Positions 28,667 through 37,376 of a DNA stretch of 64,000 nt are shown here, in pieces. The notes below the pieces were generated by a model. That model did not search any database. It was not told the origin of the DNA and saw nothing but the letters and a program-made list of their open reading frames with translations. This DNA comes from Pseudomonadota bacterium. Its GTDB lineage: Bacteria; Pseudomonadota; Gammaproteobacteria; Steroidobacterales; Steroidobacteraceae. Numbering within the stretch: position 1 is the stretch's first letter; every line of letters starts with the position of its first letter. The DNA lies in contig JANXUT010000068.1 of the NCBI GenBank assembly GCA_025356075.1, positions 62,001-126,000 of the forward strand, read 5' to 3'. Both the position numbers and the translations under genes were made by a program.

Positions 28667-30589
28667 ATGGACGATACCCCGCAACTGAGCGTGCGCGCAG
28701 TGCTCCTGTCGATCGCGCTGACCGTCGTGCTCGCGGCGGCGAACGCATACCTCGGACTCTTCGCGGGCCTGACGGTCGCGACGGCGATTCCCGCCGCGGT
28801 CGTCTCGATGGGCGTCCTCAAGCTCCTCGGGCGCAGCAGCATCCTCGAGAACAACATCGTCGCGACCGGCGCCTCGGCGGGCTCCTCGATCGCGGCCGGC
28901 ACCGTGTTCACGATGCCGGCGCTCGTGATCCTCGGCCACTGGAGCCACTTCGACTACTGGTGGGTGCTGACGATCATCGGGCTCGGCGGCCTGCTCGGCG
29001 TGCTCTTCTCGGTGCCGCTCAGGCGCACGCTGATCATCGACCAGGACCTGCAGTTCCCGGAGGGCGTCGCGACGGCGGAGCTCCTGCGCGCCTCGAGCGA
29101 CACGGGCGGCGGCGCGCGCCTGCTCGGCCTCGCCGCGCTCGCGGGCGCGGTGTTCAAGCTGCTGATGTCGGCAGTGCGCTTGATTCCCGAGTCGTTCACG
29201 CTCGCCGGGTTCCTCGGCAAGCGCACGATTGCCTACCTCGGCATCAACCTCTCGCCCGCGCTCCTCGGAGTCGGCTACATCGTCGGCATCAACATCGGCC
29301 TCGTCATGGTGGCTGGCGGCCTGATCGCGTGGTGGCTGTTCATCCCGATCTACAACACGTTCCTCTTCGACCACGACCCCAGCCTCGCGACCGCGCTCCT
29401 CGGCGTCGACGCCGAGACGGCCGCGAACCTGATCTGGACGCGCAAGGTGCGCTACATCGGGGTCGGGGCGATGCTGATCGGCGGACTATGGGCACTCTGG
29501 ACGCTGCGCTCCTCGCTGCTGTCGGGCGTCAAGAGTGGTCTTGCTGCCAAGGAGACGGGCGGCGCCCTCGCCGAGACCGAACGCGACCTGCCGATGCCCT
29601 TCATCCTCGCGGGCATCGTGCTGTTCGTTATCCCGCTGTTCGCGCTCTACATGGTCGTCGTCGGCAGCTTCAGCATCGCGGCGACGATGGCCGTGATCAT
29701 GGTGGTCGCCGGCTTCATCTTCTCCTCCGTCAGCGGCTACATGGCAGGGCTCGTTGGCTCCTCCAACAACCCGGTCTCCGGCATCACGATCTCGACGATC
29801 CTGTTCGCTTCGCTCGTGCTGCTCGCCTTCCTCGGCCACGGCAGCACGGTGGGGCCCGTCGCGGCGATCCTGATCGGCGCCGTGACCTGCAGCGCCGCCG
29901 CGGTCGCCGGCGACAACCTGCAGGACCTGAAGGCCGGACGGCTGCTGGGTGCGACGCCGTGGCGGCAGCAGGTCATGCTCGCGATCGGCGCGGTCGCGGG
30001 CGCCGCGATCATGGCACCGGTCCTGAACCTCCTGCTCGAGGCCTACGGCATCGGCACGCCGGCGCACGCCGGGGTCAAGGCGCTGAACGCTCCGCAGGCG
30101 ACGCTGATGGCCGCGGTCGCGAAGGGTATCTTCGTCGGCGGCCTGCCCTGGGACATGATCGGCCTCGGCGCACTCGTCGGCGCGGGCGTCATCGTGCTCG
30201 ACCAGCTGCTCGCGCGCAGCGGCAGCCGCTGGCGCGCGCCGGTGCTCGCGGTCGCGGTCGGCATCTACCTGCCGCTCGAGTACACGAGCCCGATCTTCCT
30301 CGGTGGCGTGATCGCCGAGGTCGTCGATCGCTGGCAGGCGCGCCACAATCCCGGCAAGGATCCCGAGCAGCTGCGCCGGCGCGGGCTCCTGTTCGCCTCG
30401 GGCCTCATCGCGGGCGAGGCGATCGTCGGCGTCCTTATTGCGATTCCGATCGTGCTCTCGGGCGACGTCGACGTGCTCGCCGTACCGCAGGCACTCCGGC
30501 TCGGCCAGTGGCTCGGGCTCGCGGGGCTCGCGCTGATCGCCTGGCGCCTCTACCGCAGCGCGATATCGCCGGCCGACAGCAAGCGCTGA
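28667..30589 (+). CDS. OPT-family oligopeptide transporter
   Basis: A 640-residue polytopic membrane protein of the oligopeptide transporter superfamily. Typical stretches are NAYLGLFAGLTVATAIPAAV near residue 27, IVATGASAGSSIAAGTVFTM, FPEGVATAELLRAS, and later GSSNNPVSGITISTILF and GDNLQDLKAGRLLGATPWRQ. It probably imports peptides or metal-peptide complexes. Only 22 nt separate it from the POT transporter, suggesting one transcript dedicated to peptide uptake. Confidence 0.9.
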   Translation: MDDTPQLSVRAVLLSIALTVVLAAANAYLGLFAGLTVATAIPAAVVSMGVLKLLGRSSILENNIVATGASAGSSIAAGTVFTMPALVILGHWSHFDYWWVLTIIGLGGLLGVLFSVPLRRTLIIDQDLQFPEGVATAELLRASSDTGGGARLLGLAALAGAVFKLLMSAVRLIPESFTLAGFLGKRTIAYLGINLSPALLGVGYIVGINIGLVMVAGGLIAWWLFIPIYNTFLFDHDPSLATALLGVDAETAANLIWTRKVRYIGVGAMLIGGLWALWTLRSSLLSGVKSGLAAKETGGALAETERDLPMPFILAGIVLFVIPLFALYMVVVGSFSIAATMAVIMVVAGFIFSSVSGYMAGLVGSSNNPVSGITISTILFASLVLLAFLGHGSTVGPVAAILIGAVTCSAAAVAGDNLQDLKAGRLLGATPWRQQVMLAIGAVAGAAIMAPVLNLLLEAYGIGTPAHAGVKALNAPQATLMAAVAKGIFVGGLPWDMIGLGALVGAGVIVLDQLLARSGSRWRAPVLAVAVGIYLPLEYTSPIFLGGVIAEVVDRWQARHNPGKDPEQLRRRGLLFASGLIAGEAIVGVLIAIPIVLSGDVDVLAVPQALRLGQWLGLAGLALIAWRLYRSAISPADSKR

Positions 30590-30688
30590 CATAACTTTGC
30601 GGCGTTGTCGCTGCCCGAAGACGCTTCCGCCGTCATCCCTCGGTCCGCGCCGGCGTTAGGCTCTGCGTTCCAACGCGGAGGGCTCGCC

Positions 30689-32596
30689 ATGCCTTGCCAT
30701 TTCCTGTCAAAGTTCTCACGGCGCGTGCTTGGGCTTGCGCGCGCAGTCGCGGCGCCGGCGCTGTTCGCGCTCGTCTGCGCCTGCGGCGGCGGCGGCAACA
30801 TGGGCGGGAGCTCGACGCCGGCGCCCTCCGGCTGCTCGGCCTCGAGCTGCGGCACGGCGATGCTGACGCTGACCGATGCGACCGGTGACTTCACGAGCTA
30901 CAGCGTCGATGTCACCTCGCTCAAGCTGACCAAGGCCGACGGCGCCGTCCTCGAGACGCTGCCCGCGACGACGCGGGTCGACTTCACCCAGCTCGTCGAC
31001 GTCACCGAGCTCGTGACCGCCGCGGCGATACCCCAGGGCGATTACGTCTCGGCCTCGATGACGGTCGACTACTCGAATGCGGCCGTCTTCGTCGAGGTGA
31101 ACGGCGCTCCGGTGCAGGCCTCGCTCATCGACGGCAGCGGCAATGCGCTCACCTCGCTCACGCTCAACGTCGAGCTCGACAGCGCCCACCACTTCATCGT
31201 CTCGCCCGGCCGGGCCTCCCGCCTCGCGCTCGATTTCAACCTGGCGGCTTCGAACACCGTCGATGTGACGAAGACGCCGCCGGTCGTCACGGTCCAGCCA
31301 TTCATGGTCGCGACCGTCGTGCCGAGTGATACCAAGGACATCCGCGTCCGTGGCGCGCTCGTGAGCGTCGATACGGCGGCGGCGACGTACACGGTCGACC
31401 TCAGGCCCTTCGACAACGACACGGGTAGCAGCGACCAGGTCGTCGTCAACACGACGGCGCAGACGACCTTCGAGGTCAACGGCGCGCCTGCGACGGGCGC
31501 CGCCGGTATCACCGCGCTCGGCTCGCTCGCCGCGGGCGCCTGGACGGTTGCGTTCGGGACCCTGTCGACGACCGACCACAGCTTCACGGCGAGCCGCGTG
31601 CTCGCGGGCTCCAGCGTCGTGATGCCCTCGCTCGACGGACTCCTCGGCGTCGTCACGGCCAGGACCGGCAACACGCTCTCGGTGCGCGGCGCGACGCTGC
31701 ACTCGCACACCGACCAGCACGATCGCTTCATGCCGAGGACGGTGACGCTCAGCATCGGCGATGCCACCGCCTTCACCGTCGCCGGCCAACCGACGGCCGC
31801 GCCTACCGTGGCCTGGCCTTCGGTCGGCAGCGCGATCACGGCATTCGGGACCGCCGGCGCCGATGCGAGTGGCAACCCCACCTTCGACGCGACAGCCGGA
31901 CGCGTGCGCCTCGAGATCACTTCGCTGTGGGGCTTCCCCGTTGCCGCGAGCGCAGGCTCCGTGACGCTCAACGTCCAGGCGATCGAGGGGCTGCCCCCGG
32001 CCAGCTTCAATTTCGCCGGCACCGGCACCACGAGCGCCCAGGACTCGAACCCGGCGATGTACGTGGTCACGACCGGGACGCTGCCGCTGCCAACGGTGAG
32101 CAGCACGAGCCCGATCCGCTACATCGGCATCGTGCAACCGTTCGGGTCGGCACCGCCCGACTTCAACGCCCTGACGGCGGTTGACTTCGCCGACGTGTTC
32201 GCGAAGCTCGATGTCGACTTTGGGCAGGGCTCGGCCGCCGCGTTCAGTTCGGTGGGCGCGAGCAGCCTCGTGCTGAACCTCGCCGATCCTCTCCTCGGCC
32301 ACGAGCACGTGATCCAGGCGGGGCCGCTCGTCATCGACCTCACGACGCTCGCGGCGAGCCCCCCGATCGTGCCGGACCCGGCGGGTCCGGACATGTTCGC
32401 GATCGAGGGTGGGGGCGGCAGCGGCAGCGGAACGCTGAACATCTATCTCAGCTACGCCGAGTTCGAGACCGCGCTCGCCAGCAAGCTGACCGGCACGACC
32501 ACGGTGAGGCGCGTGCTCGCGATCGGCCACTACGACAGTGCGTCGAACACGTTCACGGCGCGCCAGATCGACGTGATCCTCGCCAGCGGCGGGTGA
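30689..32596 (+). CDS. DUF4382/DUF5666-type lipoprotein
   Basis: A 635-residue predicted surface or periplasmic lipoprotein. The signal peptide ends FALVCACGGGGNMGGSS, a lipidated Cys followed by a poly-Gly tether, then a Ser/Cys-rich linker. From about residue 53 it resembles DUF4382 (MLTLTDATGDFTSYSVDVTS). Later beta-rich repeats resemble DUF5666 (VRGALVSVDTAAATYTVDL and LDGLLGVVTARTGNTLSVRG). No catalytic motif. I chose ATG 30689, preceded by GGAGGG, because only this start yields a signal peptide. Function unknown. Confidence 0.75.
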   Translation: MPCHFLSKFSRRVLGLARAVAAPALFALVCACGGGGNMGGSSTPAPSGCSASSCGTAMLTLTDATGDFTSYSVDVTSLKLTKADGAVLETLPATTRVDFTQLVDVTELVTAAAIPQGDYVSASMTVDYSNAAVFVEVNGAPVQASLIDGSGNALTSLTLNVELDSAHHFIVSPGRASRLALDFNLAASNTVDVTKTPPVVTVQPFMVATVVPSDTKDIRVRGALVSVDTAAATYTVDLRPFDNDTGSSDQVVVNTTAQTTFEVNGAPATGAAGITALGSLAAGAWTVAFGTLSTTDHSFTASRVLAGSSVVMPSLDGLLGVVTARTGNTLSVRGATLHSHTDQHDRFMPRTVTLSIGDATAFTVAGQPTAAPTVAWPSVGSAITAFGTAGADASGNPTFDATAGRVRLEITSLWGFPVAASAGSVTLNVQAIEGLPPASFNFAGTGTTSAQDSNPAMYVVTTGTLPLPTVSSTSPIRYIGIVQPFGSAPPDFNALTAVDFADVFAKLDVDFGQGSAAAFSSVGASSLVLNLADPLLGHEHVIQAGPLVIDLTTLAASPPIVPDPAGPDMFAIEGGGGSGSGTLNIYLSYAEFETALASKLTGTTTVRRVLAIGHYDSASNTFTARQIDVILASGG

Positions 32597-32703
32597 ACGA
32601 ACCCCCCGGCCGGGACGGCGCGTGCGCCCCGGCCGGTTCGCGTCCGCCCGCAGGCGGTGTGGCATGCTGGGGCGCCCCGGCCGACCCGCTGCCCTGCCCC
32701 GCG

Positions 32704-33642
32704 ATGACCACGCCCCGATCCGGCTCCCCCCGCCTGCTGCTCGTCTGCTTCGCCCTCGTCTACCTGATCTGGGGCTCGGCGTTCGCGGCCTCGAAACTCG
32801 TCGTGCACGACCTGCCGCCGCTCCTCGCGGGCGCGGTGCGGTTCATCATCGCCGGGCTCGGGCTTGCGGCGGTGGCGGCGTGGCGCGGCGCGCGCGTGCC
32901 GCGCGAGCCCATCGAGTGGCGGCACTTCGCCGTCATGGCGTTCCTCCTGATCGTCACCTCGAGCGGCGTGAATGCGCTGGCGCTCCGGTACGTCGCCTCG
33001 AACGAGTCGGCGCTTCTCAACGTGAGCTCGGCATTCTTCATCCCGCTGCTCGGCGTGCTCGGCGCGCGCGGCCATCCGCTGACGCGACGCGCGGCGGCGG
33101 GGCTGCTGCTCGGGTTCTGCGGCGTTGCGTTCCTGATGTGGCCGAAGTCCGGGTTCTCGATCTCGAACCTCGGCTGGCAGGTGGCGATCCTCGGCGCCTG
33201 CTTCGCGTGGGCGCTCGGCACGCTCTACTACCGGCGGATCCACTCGACCACGGCACCGCTCATGTTCACGGCGCTCGAGCTCGTGCTTGGCGGCCTGATG
33301 CTGGCCGTGATCGCGATCGCCCAGGGTGATCCCGCGCGCTGGCGGCCGACGTGGCCGAGCATGGTCGGGCTCGTGTTCCTGACGGTGTTCAGCTCCGGCA
33401 TCGCCTACACGGCGTTCGCCTACCTGATGCGCCACACGACGCCGGCGCGGCTCGGCACCTATGCGTACGTGAATCCCGTCGTCGCCGCCTGCGTCGGCTG
33501 GCTCGTGCTCGGCGAGGGGTTCTCGCGGATGCAGCTCCTGGGCACCCTGATCATCCTGACCGGCGTCGTGCTCGTGTCGCTGCCGGATGGGGACGGGCGG
33601 CGGCGCAGCGCCGAGGCGCCGCCCGCCGAGGCGACGCCTTAA
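32704..33642 (+). CDS. EamA/DMT-superfamily membrane exporter
   Basis: A 312-residue inner-membrane protein with two EamA repeats and about ten helices (LLLVCFALVYLIWGSAFAAS in repeat 1, WQVAILGACFAWALGTLYY in repeat 2). Relatives export amino acids, purines or other small metabolites (RhtA/YdcZ/PecM types); the substrate cannot be predicted. Start ATG 32704; an upstream frame from 32593 would add a Pro/Gly-rich leader unlike the family. Its stop shares the palindrome TTAA with the convergent membrane-protein gene. Confidence 0.85.
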   Translation: MTTPRSGSPRLLLVCFALVYLIWGSAFAASKLVVHDLPPLLAGAVRFIIAGLGLAAVAAWRGARVPREPIEWRHFAVMAFLLIVTSSGVNALALRYVASNESALLNVSSAFFIPLLGVLGARGHPLTRRAAAGLLLGFCGVAFLMWPKSGFSISNLGWQVAILGACFAWALGTLYYRRIHSTTAPLMFTALELVLGGLMLAVIAIAQGDPARWRPTWPSMVGLVFLTVFSSGIAYTAFAYLMRHTTPARLGTYAYVNPVVAACVGWLVLGEGFSRMQLLGTLIILTGVVLVSLPDGDGRRRSAEAPPAEATP

Positions 33643-33983
33643 CGTCCGCGCGCGAGCGCGCCGCCGAACCAGCCGACGACGCTGACGATGATCGCCGTGC
33701 CGAGCGCCGCCCCGAACCCCGCCACGTGCATCCCCGGCAGCAGCCGCGCGACCAGCGCCACCATCGCGGCGTTGATGACGAGCAGGAAGAGCCCGAGCGT
33801 GACGATCGTGATGGGGAGCGTCAGGATCACGAGGAGCGGCCGCAAGAGCGCGTTCACGATGCCAAGCACGAGGCCGGCGACGATGATGGTATCGGGCTTG
33901 TTGAACGTGAGGCCGGCGATGAGGAACGTGGCGAGCCACAGTCCGAGCGCCGAGAACACGCCGCGCAGCAGTAGTCCTATCAT
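33639..33983 (-). CDS. Four-helix phage-holin-like membrane protein (YvlD/PF04020 type)
   Basis: A 114-residue membrane protein with four hydrophobic helices. The segments GLVLGIVNALLRPLLVILTL and PITIVTLGLFLLVINAAMV are diagnostic for the family often labelled superfamily IV 4-TMS phage holin. These are chromosomal housekeeping-type proteins of unknown role and there is no phage context here. It overlaps the EamA gene convergently by 4 nt. Confidence 0.82.
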   Translation of the reverse strand: MIGLLLRGVFSALGLWLATFLIAGLTFNKPDTIIVAGLVLGIVNALLRPLLVILTLPITIVTLGLFLLVINAAMVALVARLLPGMHVAGFGAALGTAIIVSVVGWFGGALARGR

Positions 33984-34007
33984 GAGCGCACCCCCGAAAC
34001 GATTGGT

Positions 34008-35345
34008 CTAGCGGTAGCGGCTGCCGTGGCGGATCACGATCTCGACGTCGGCGAGGCGCTCGATGTGCCGCAGGGCATCGCCGCGCACCGCAATGATATC
34101 CGCGTACTTGCCCGGCGACACGCTGCCGTTCTCGTGTTCCTCGCCCATCGCCAGTGCCGCATCGAGCGTCGCGGCCCGGATGGCCTCGGGCGGGGTGAGC
34201 CCGGCTTCGAGCACGAGTGCCTCGACCTCCTGCCAGGTCGCGCGCGAGTGGACGTGCGCGGGCAGCCCTGCGTCCGAACCGACCAGCAGGCGGGTGCCCG
34301 CTGCGCGGGCGCTTCTCAGGCGCTGGCCTAGCACGGCACGCCTGAGCGCCGGCGTCTCGTAGAGGTTGAGGGTCGACAGGTTCCTGAGCGACCCGCGCAC
34401 GTCATCGGCGATGATTGCTGGCAGGCCCTCGCGCCAGCGCACGTCATCGAGCGGCTCGGCGTTCCTGAGCAGCCATTCGTGGTTGGTCAGCGCCGAGACG
34501 CCCGTCGTCCACGCGACCGGCAGGTCGCGGGCGGCGCCCGCGCGAAGCGCCGCCGCGGCCGCCTCCGGCAGCTCCGGCGCAAGATCGGTGCCGAGCCCGA
34601 TGAGCCCGCGCGCGCCGTGAGCGAGCGCCGGGGCGATGTCGGCGTCGTGGCGCACGTCCGCGTACCAGGGTACGCCTGCATCGCGCGCCGTGACGCTGAG
34701 CGCGGCGATCTCCGCCTCAGTCCAGTCGTTCGCGGCGCCGACCACGATGAAATCAACACCCGCGCGCACCAGGCGCTCCACCTTCTGCTTCGCCTCGACG
34801 GGGCCGTTGATGTTCCAGCGGTAGTCGTGCGTGCGCGGCGGGGCGTCCTTCTCGAGGACCGGCCCCGATACGTAGAGCGTCGGGCCCGGGATCCGCTGCG
34901 TGCGGATGCGCTCGCGCACCGAGATCGCCGCCTCGATGGGCGATGCGACATCCCGCGCGCTCGTGACGCCGGCGAGGAGCAGCTGGTGCGCGGCCGCCGG
35001 CATCACCACGCGCTCGGCGATCGGCACGTAGGATTCGTCCCAGCGCGCGCCGTCGGCGTGGCCGAGGCGCGAGAGGTGCACGTCCAGGTCCCACAGCCCC
35101 GGCAGCACCGTCATGCCCTCGGTCGAGATGACCTCCGCGAGTGCCGGGACCGGCAGCGTGCCGATCTGCCCGACGGCCATGATCCGGTCGCCGTCGATGA
35201 GGATCACGCTGTCGGGTAGCGCGGGGCCTCCCGAGCCATCGAGCAGCACGCCGCCAACGAGCGCGCGCAGCTCGCCGGCCGCCGCGCTGAGCGACAGCGC
35301 GAGGCCGAAGGCCGCGAGGGCGAGGGCGAGCCCGCGACGGATCAT
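34008..35345 (-). CDS. Amidohydrolase-fold exported protein, probable pseudoenzyme
   Basis: A 445-residue protein with a signal peptide (GLALALAAFGLALSLSAAAG) and the overall layout of periplasmic amidohydrolases (GMTVLPGLWDLDVHLS, later RLLVGSDAG and PPEAIRAATLDAALAMG, and PGKYADIIAV). By eye most metal ligands are gone. The HxH pair reads Asp88-Val-His90. The lysine expected in the DFIKV strand is Val201. The His of the next strand reads YAD (229-230). The SIEH His is replaced in LIGLG. Only Asp358 of GSDAG remains. Translationally coupled (ATGA) behind the SRPBCC gene. Fold confident, activity doubtful. Confidence 0.8.
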   Translation of the reverse strand: MIRRGLALALAAFGLALSLSAAAGELRALVGGVLLDGSGGPALPDSVILIDGDRIMAVGQIGTLPVPALAEVISTEGMTVLPGLWDLDVHLSRLGHADGARWDESYVPIAERVVMPAAAHQLLLAGVTSARDVASPIEAAISVRERIRTQRIPGPTLYVSGPVLEKDAPPRTHDYRWNINGPVEAKQKVERLVRAGVDFIVVGAANDWTEAEIAALSVTARDAGVPWYADVRHDADIAPALAHGARGLIGLGTDLAPELPEAAAAALRAGAARDLPVAWTTGVSALTNHEWLLRNAEPLDDVRWREGLPAIIADDVRGSLRNLSTLNLYETPALRRAVLGQRLRSARAAGTRLLVGSDAGLPAHVHSRATWQEVEALVLEAGLTPPEAIRAATLDAALAMGEEHENGSVSPGKYADIIAVRGDALRHIERLADVEIVIRHGSRYR

Positions 35346-35794
35346 TTCGGGGGTGCCGGCGGCTGCTCGGCTTCGATCGTGCGCTTCAAGCTGTGCAGCC
35401 AGTACGTCCAGCCCTGCCGGAGCCACAGGAAGTAGGTGTCCCAGTCGCGCTCGCCAGGGACCCCGGCGCCGAGGATGCGCACGACGGTGCGGCCGGGCTT
35501 CAAGTCAAAGAGCACGTCCTCGACCATCGGGCCCTTCGGCAGCGGCGGCAGCGCGGGATCCGGCATGTAGATGAGCCTGAGCCGGCGGTCCTGCTCGAAC
35601 ACGTCGAGGATCGCGTCGCGGACGCTGCCGTCGCGCAGCTTCACTTTAAGCGTGCCGCCCTTGCGCGGGTCGACGCTGGCCTCGGCCGCGTACCAGCGCT
35701 CCAGCCACTCCTTGCTCGTGAAGGCGCTGAACACGCGGGCCGGAGGCCGCTGGATCTCGATGAATTGCGCGTAGCCGCGCGTCGCTTTGCTCAT
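35342..35794 (-). CDS. SRPBCC / AHSA1-domain protein
   Basis: A 150-residue START/Bet v 1-like protein of the AHSA1 (activator of Hsp90 ATPase homologue) branch. It begins RGYAQFIEIQRPPARVFSAF and has the WYAAEASVDPRKGGTLKVKL strand pair, ending with a long helix (RQGWTYWLHSLKRTIEAEQ). These proteins have a hydrophobic cavity and usually bind a small lipid or aromatic ligand; many are orphans. Start ATG 35794; the longer frame upstream overlaps the divergent MAPEG promoter. ATGA overlap with the amidohydrolase-like gene suggests a shared pathway. Confidence 0.82.
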   Translation of the reverse strand: MSKATRGYAQFIEIQRPPARVFSAFTSKEWLERWYAAEASVDPRKGGTLKVKLRDGSVRDAILDVFEQDRRLRLIYMPDPALPPLPKGPMVEDVLFDLKPGRTVVRILGAGVPGERDWDTYFLWLRQGWTYWLHSLKRTIEAEQPPAPPK

Positions 35795-35893
35795 GGGGCG
35801 TCTGCTCGGGCGTCGGTGTATTCTGCCCGCCGGACGGTTCGCTCGATAGAGCGATCGACCGCGAGTGTTGCCGCTAGGTTTAAGGGGGTTCCA

Positions 35894-36283
35894 ATGAGTC
35901 TGGTTGCCATCGTGACGGGTCTTGCGCTCATCCAGTACATGTACTTCGGCTATCAAGTCGGCGGCGCTCGCGGGCGCCTCGGCGTGAAGGCTCCCGCCAT
36001 CACCGGCAACGAGCAGTTCGAGCGCTATTTCCGGGTGCAGCAGAACACCCTCGAGCTCCTCGTCGTGCTGCTGCCATCCCTGTGGATGTTCGCGAGCTAC
36101 CTGAGCGCGCCGACCGCGGCGGCGCTCGGCGCGGTCTACCTGGTCGGCCGCTTCGTTTATTCGATCGGCTACGTGAAGGACCCGGCGAAGCGCAGCGCCG
36201 GCTTCGGCCTGTCGTTCCTGCCGATCGCGGCGCTGCTGCTCGGCGGCCTCTACGGGGCCATCCGCGTCGCGCTCGCGGGCTGA
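35894..36283 (+). CDS. MAPEG-family membrane protein
   Basis: A 129-residue four-helix membrane protein of the MAPEG (eicosanoid/glutathione metabolism) family. Signatures include ARGRLGVKAPAITGNEQFER, FRVQQNTLELLVVLLPSLWM and GRFVYSIGYVKDPAKRSAGF. Bacterial MAPEG proteins may have glutathione transferase or peroxidase activity; not provable here. ATG 35894 is preceded by AAGGGGG at 6-7 nt. Divergent from the SRPBCC gene with about 100 bp between. Confidence 0.87.
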   Translation: MSLVAIVTGLALIQYMYFGYQVGGARGRLGVKAPAITGNEQFERYFRVQQNTLELLVVLLPSLWMFASYLSAPTAAALGAVYLVGRFVYSIGYVKDPAKRSAGFGLSFLPIAALLLGGLYGAIRVALAG

Positions 36284-36296
36284 GGAGGGGTCGCGC

Positions 36297-37376
36297 TCAG
36301 CCGGAGGCTGCGCTCAGGCTCGAGCTGCGCCGCAGGTCGCGATCGCGCTCGAGGCGCCGCTCGGCCGCGGCGAGGGCTGTGCCGGCGTCGCGCCCGTCGC
36401 GCGGCGTCGAGGCGACGCCGACGCTGACCGCGCAGCGCACCAGGCGCTTGCCCGTGTCGAGCGTCGTCGCATGCACCGCGTGCCTGATCCGCTTTGCGGC
36501 CGCCTGCGCGGCGTTCTGGTCGGCGCTCGGCAGCAGCACCGCGAACTCATCGCCGCCCCAGCGCGCGGCGATGTCGGTCTCGCGCAACGTGCGCTTCAGC
36601 GCCTCGGCGACGAGCTTGAGCGCCGCGTTCCCGGCGTCGTGGCCGTACTGCTCGTTGAGTCGCCGCGCGCCCTCGAGGTCGACGAGCAGCACGCCGCACG
36701 GCTGGTCGCGCCGCGTCGCGTCGCTGAGCTCGTACTTCAGGCGTTCGAGGAAGACCGCGCGGGTCGCGAGCCCCGTCAGTGAATCGCCGTCCGTGAGCGC
36801 CGTCGCCCGCCGCCGCGCGCTCAATACCGCCGTGCCAAGCTGCGAGGTCAGCCACGCGACCACGAGCAGCGGCCCGATGACGACCAGCGAGCGGCCGGCA
36901 AAGGCGGCCGTGAGCGCGGCGCCGCCCGGGCGCACGCCCGCGATGATCAGGTAGGCGATGACGATCGCGCCGACGTGCAGCGCGAGCCGGGGCGGTGGCA
37001 GTACCAGCGAGGCGAGCACGATCGGCAGCAGGTAGAGGCTCTCGAGCGGACTCTCCGCACCACCCGTGAACCAGGCGATCACCGTGATGAACGCGGTCAT
37101 CGAGCAGATCTCGACCTCGAGCGCGAGCCCGGGCCTCGCGCGCGCGAACTGCGGCAGCCTGAGCGCGACGCTGATCGCGGCGAACACCACGATCGCAACG
37201 CCGATCGGCAGCGTGTTGCTGCGCTGGGCGGCGACGATCTGGTAGAGGAGTACGACGCTCAGCACCAACCAGTCGGCGAGCGCGACGTGACGCACCAGCC
37301 CGTCGAGGTCCTGGTCGTCACGCGGGGAATTGCCGCGACGGTCGTGCACGACGATCGCTTGCGGCGCCAGGGTCAA
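36297..37376 (-). CDS. Membrane diguanylate cyclase (GGDEF)
   Basis: A 359-residue protein with five to six N-terminal membrane helices (about residues 30-190) and a C-terminal GGDEF domain. The active-site loop is intact (ARWGGDEFAVLLPS). An RxxD inhibitory site (RETD) lies five residues before it, so it should make c-di-GMP and be product-inhibited. The TTG start at 37376 overlaps the upstream gene stop (TTGA), linking it to the GAF-GGDEF-EAL protein that probably degrades c-di-GMP. Confidence 0.87.
   Translation of the reverse strand: MTLAPQAIVVHDRRGNSPRDDQDLDGLVRHVALADWLVLSVVLLYQIVAAQRSNTLPIGVAIVVFAAISVALRLPQFARARPGLALEVEICSMTAFITVIAWFTGGAESPLESLYLLPIVLASLVLPPPRLALHVGAIVIAYLIIAGVRPGGAALTAAFAGRSLVVIGPLLVVAWLTSQLGTAVLSARRRATALTDGDSLTGLATRAVFLERLKYELSDATRRDQPCGVLLVDLEGARRLNEQYGHDAGNAALKLVAEALKRTLRETDIAARWGGDEFAVLLPSADQNAAQAAAKRIRHAVHATTLDTGKRLVRCAVSVGVASTPRDGRDAGTALAAAERRLERDRDLRRSSSLSAASG

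Noticed and set aside
33639..33983. Prophage call based on the holin-like protein
   Set aside because: The family is chromosomal and widespread; there is no integrase, lysin, structural gene or attachment site nearby.
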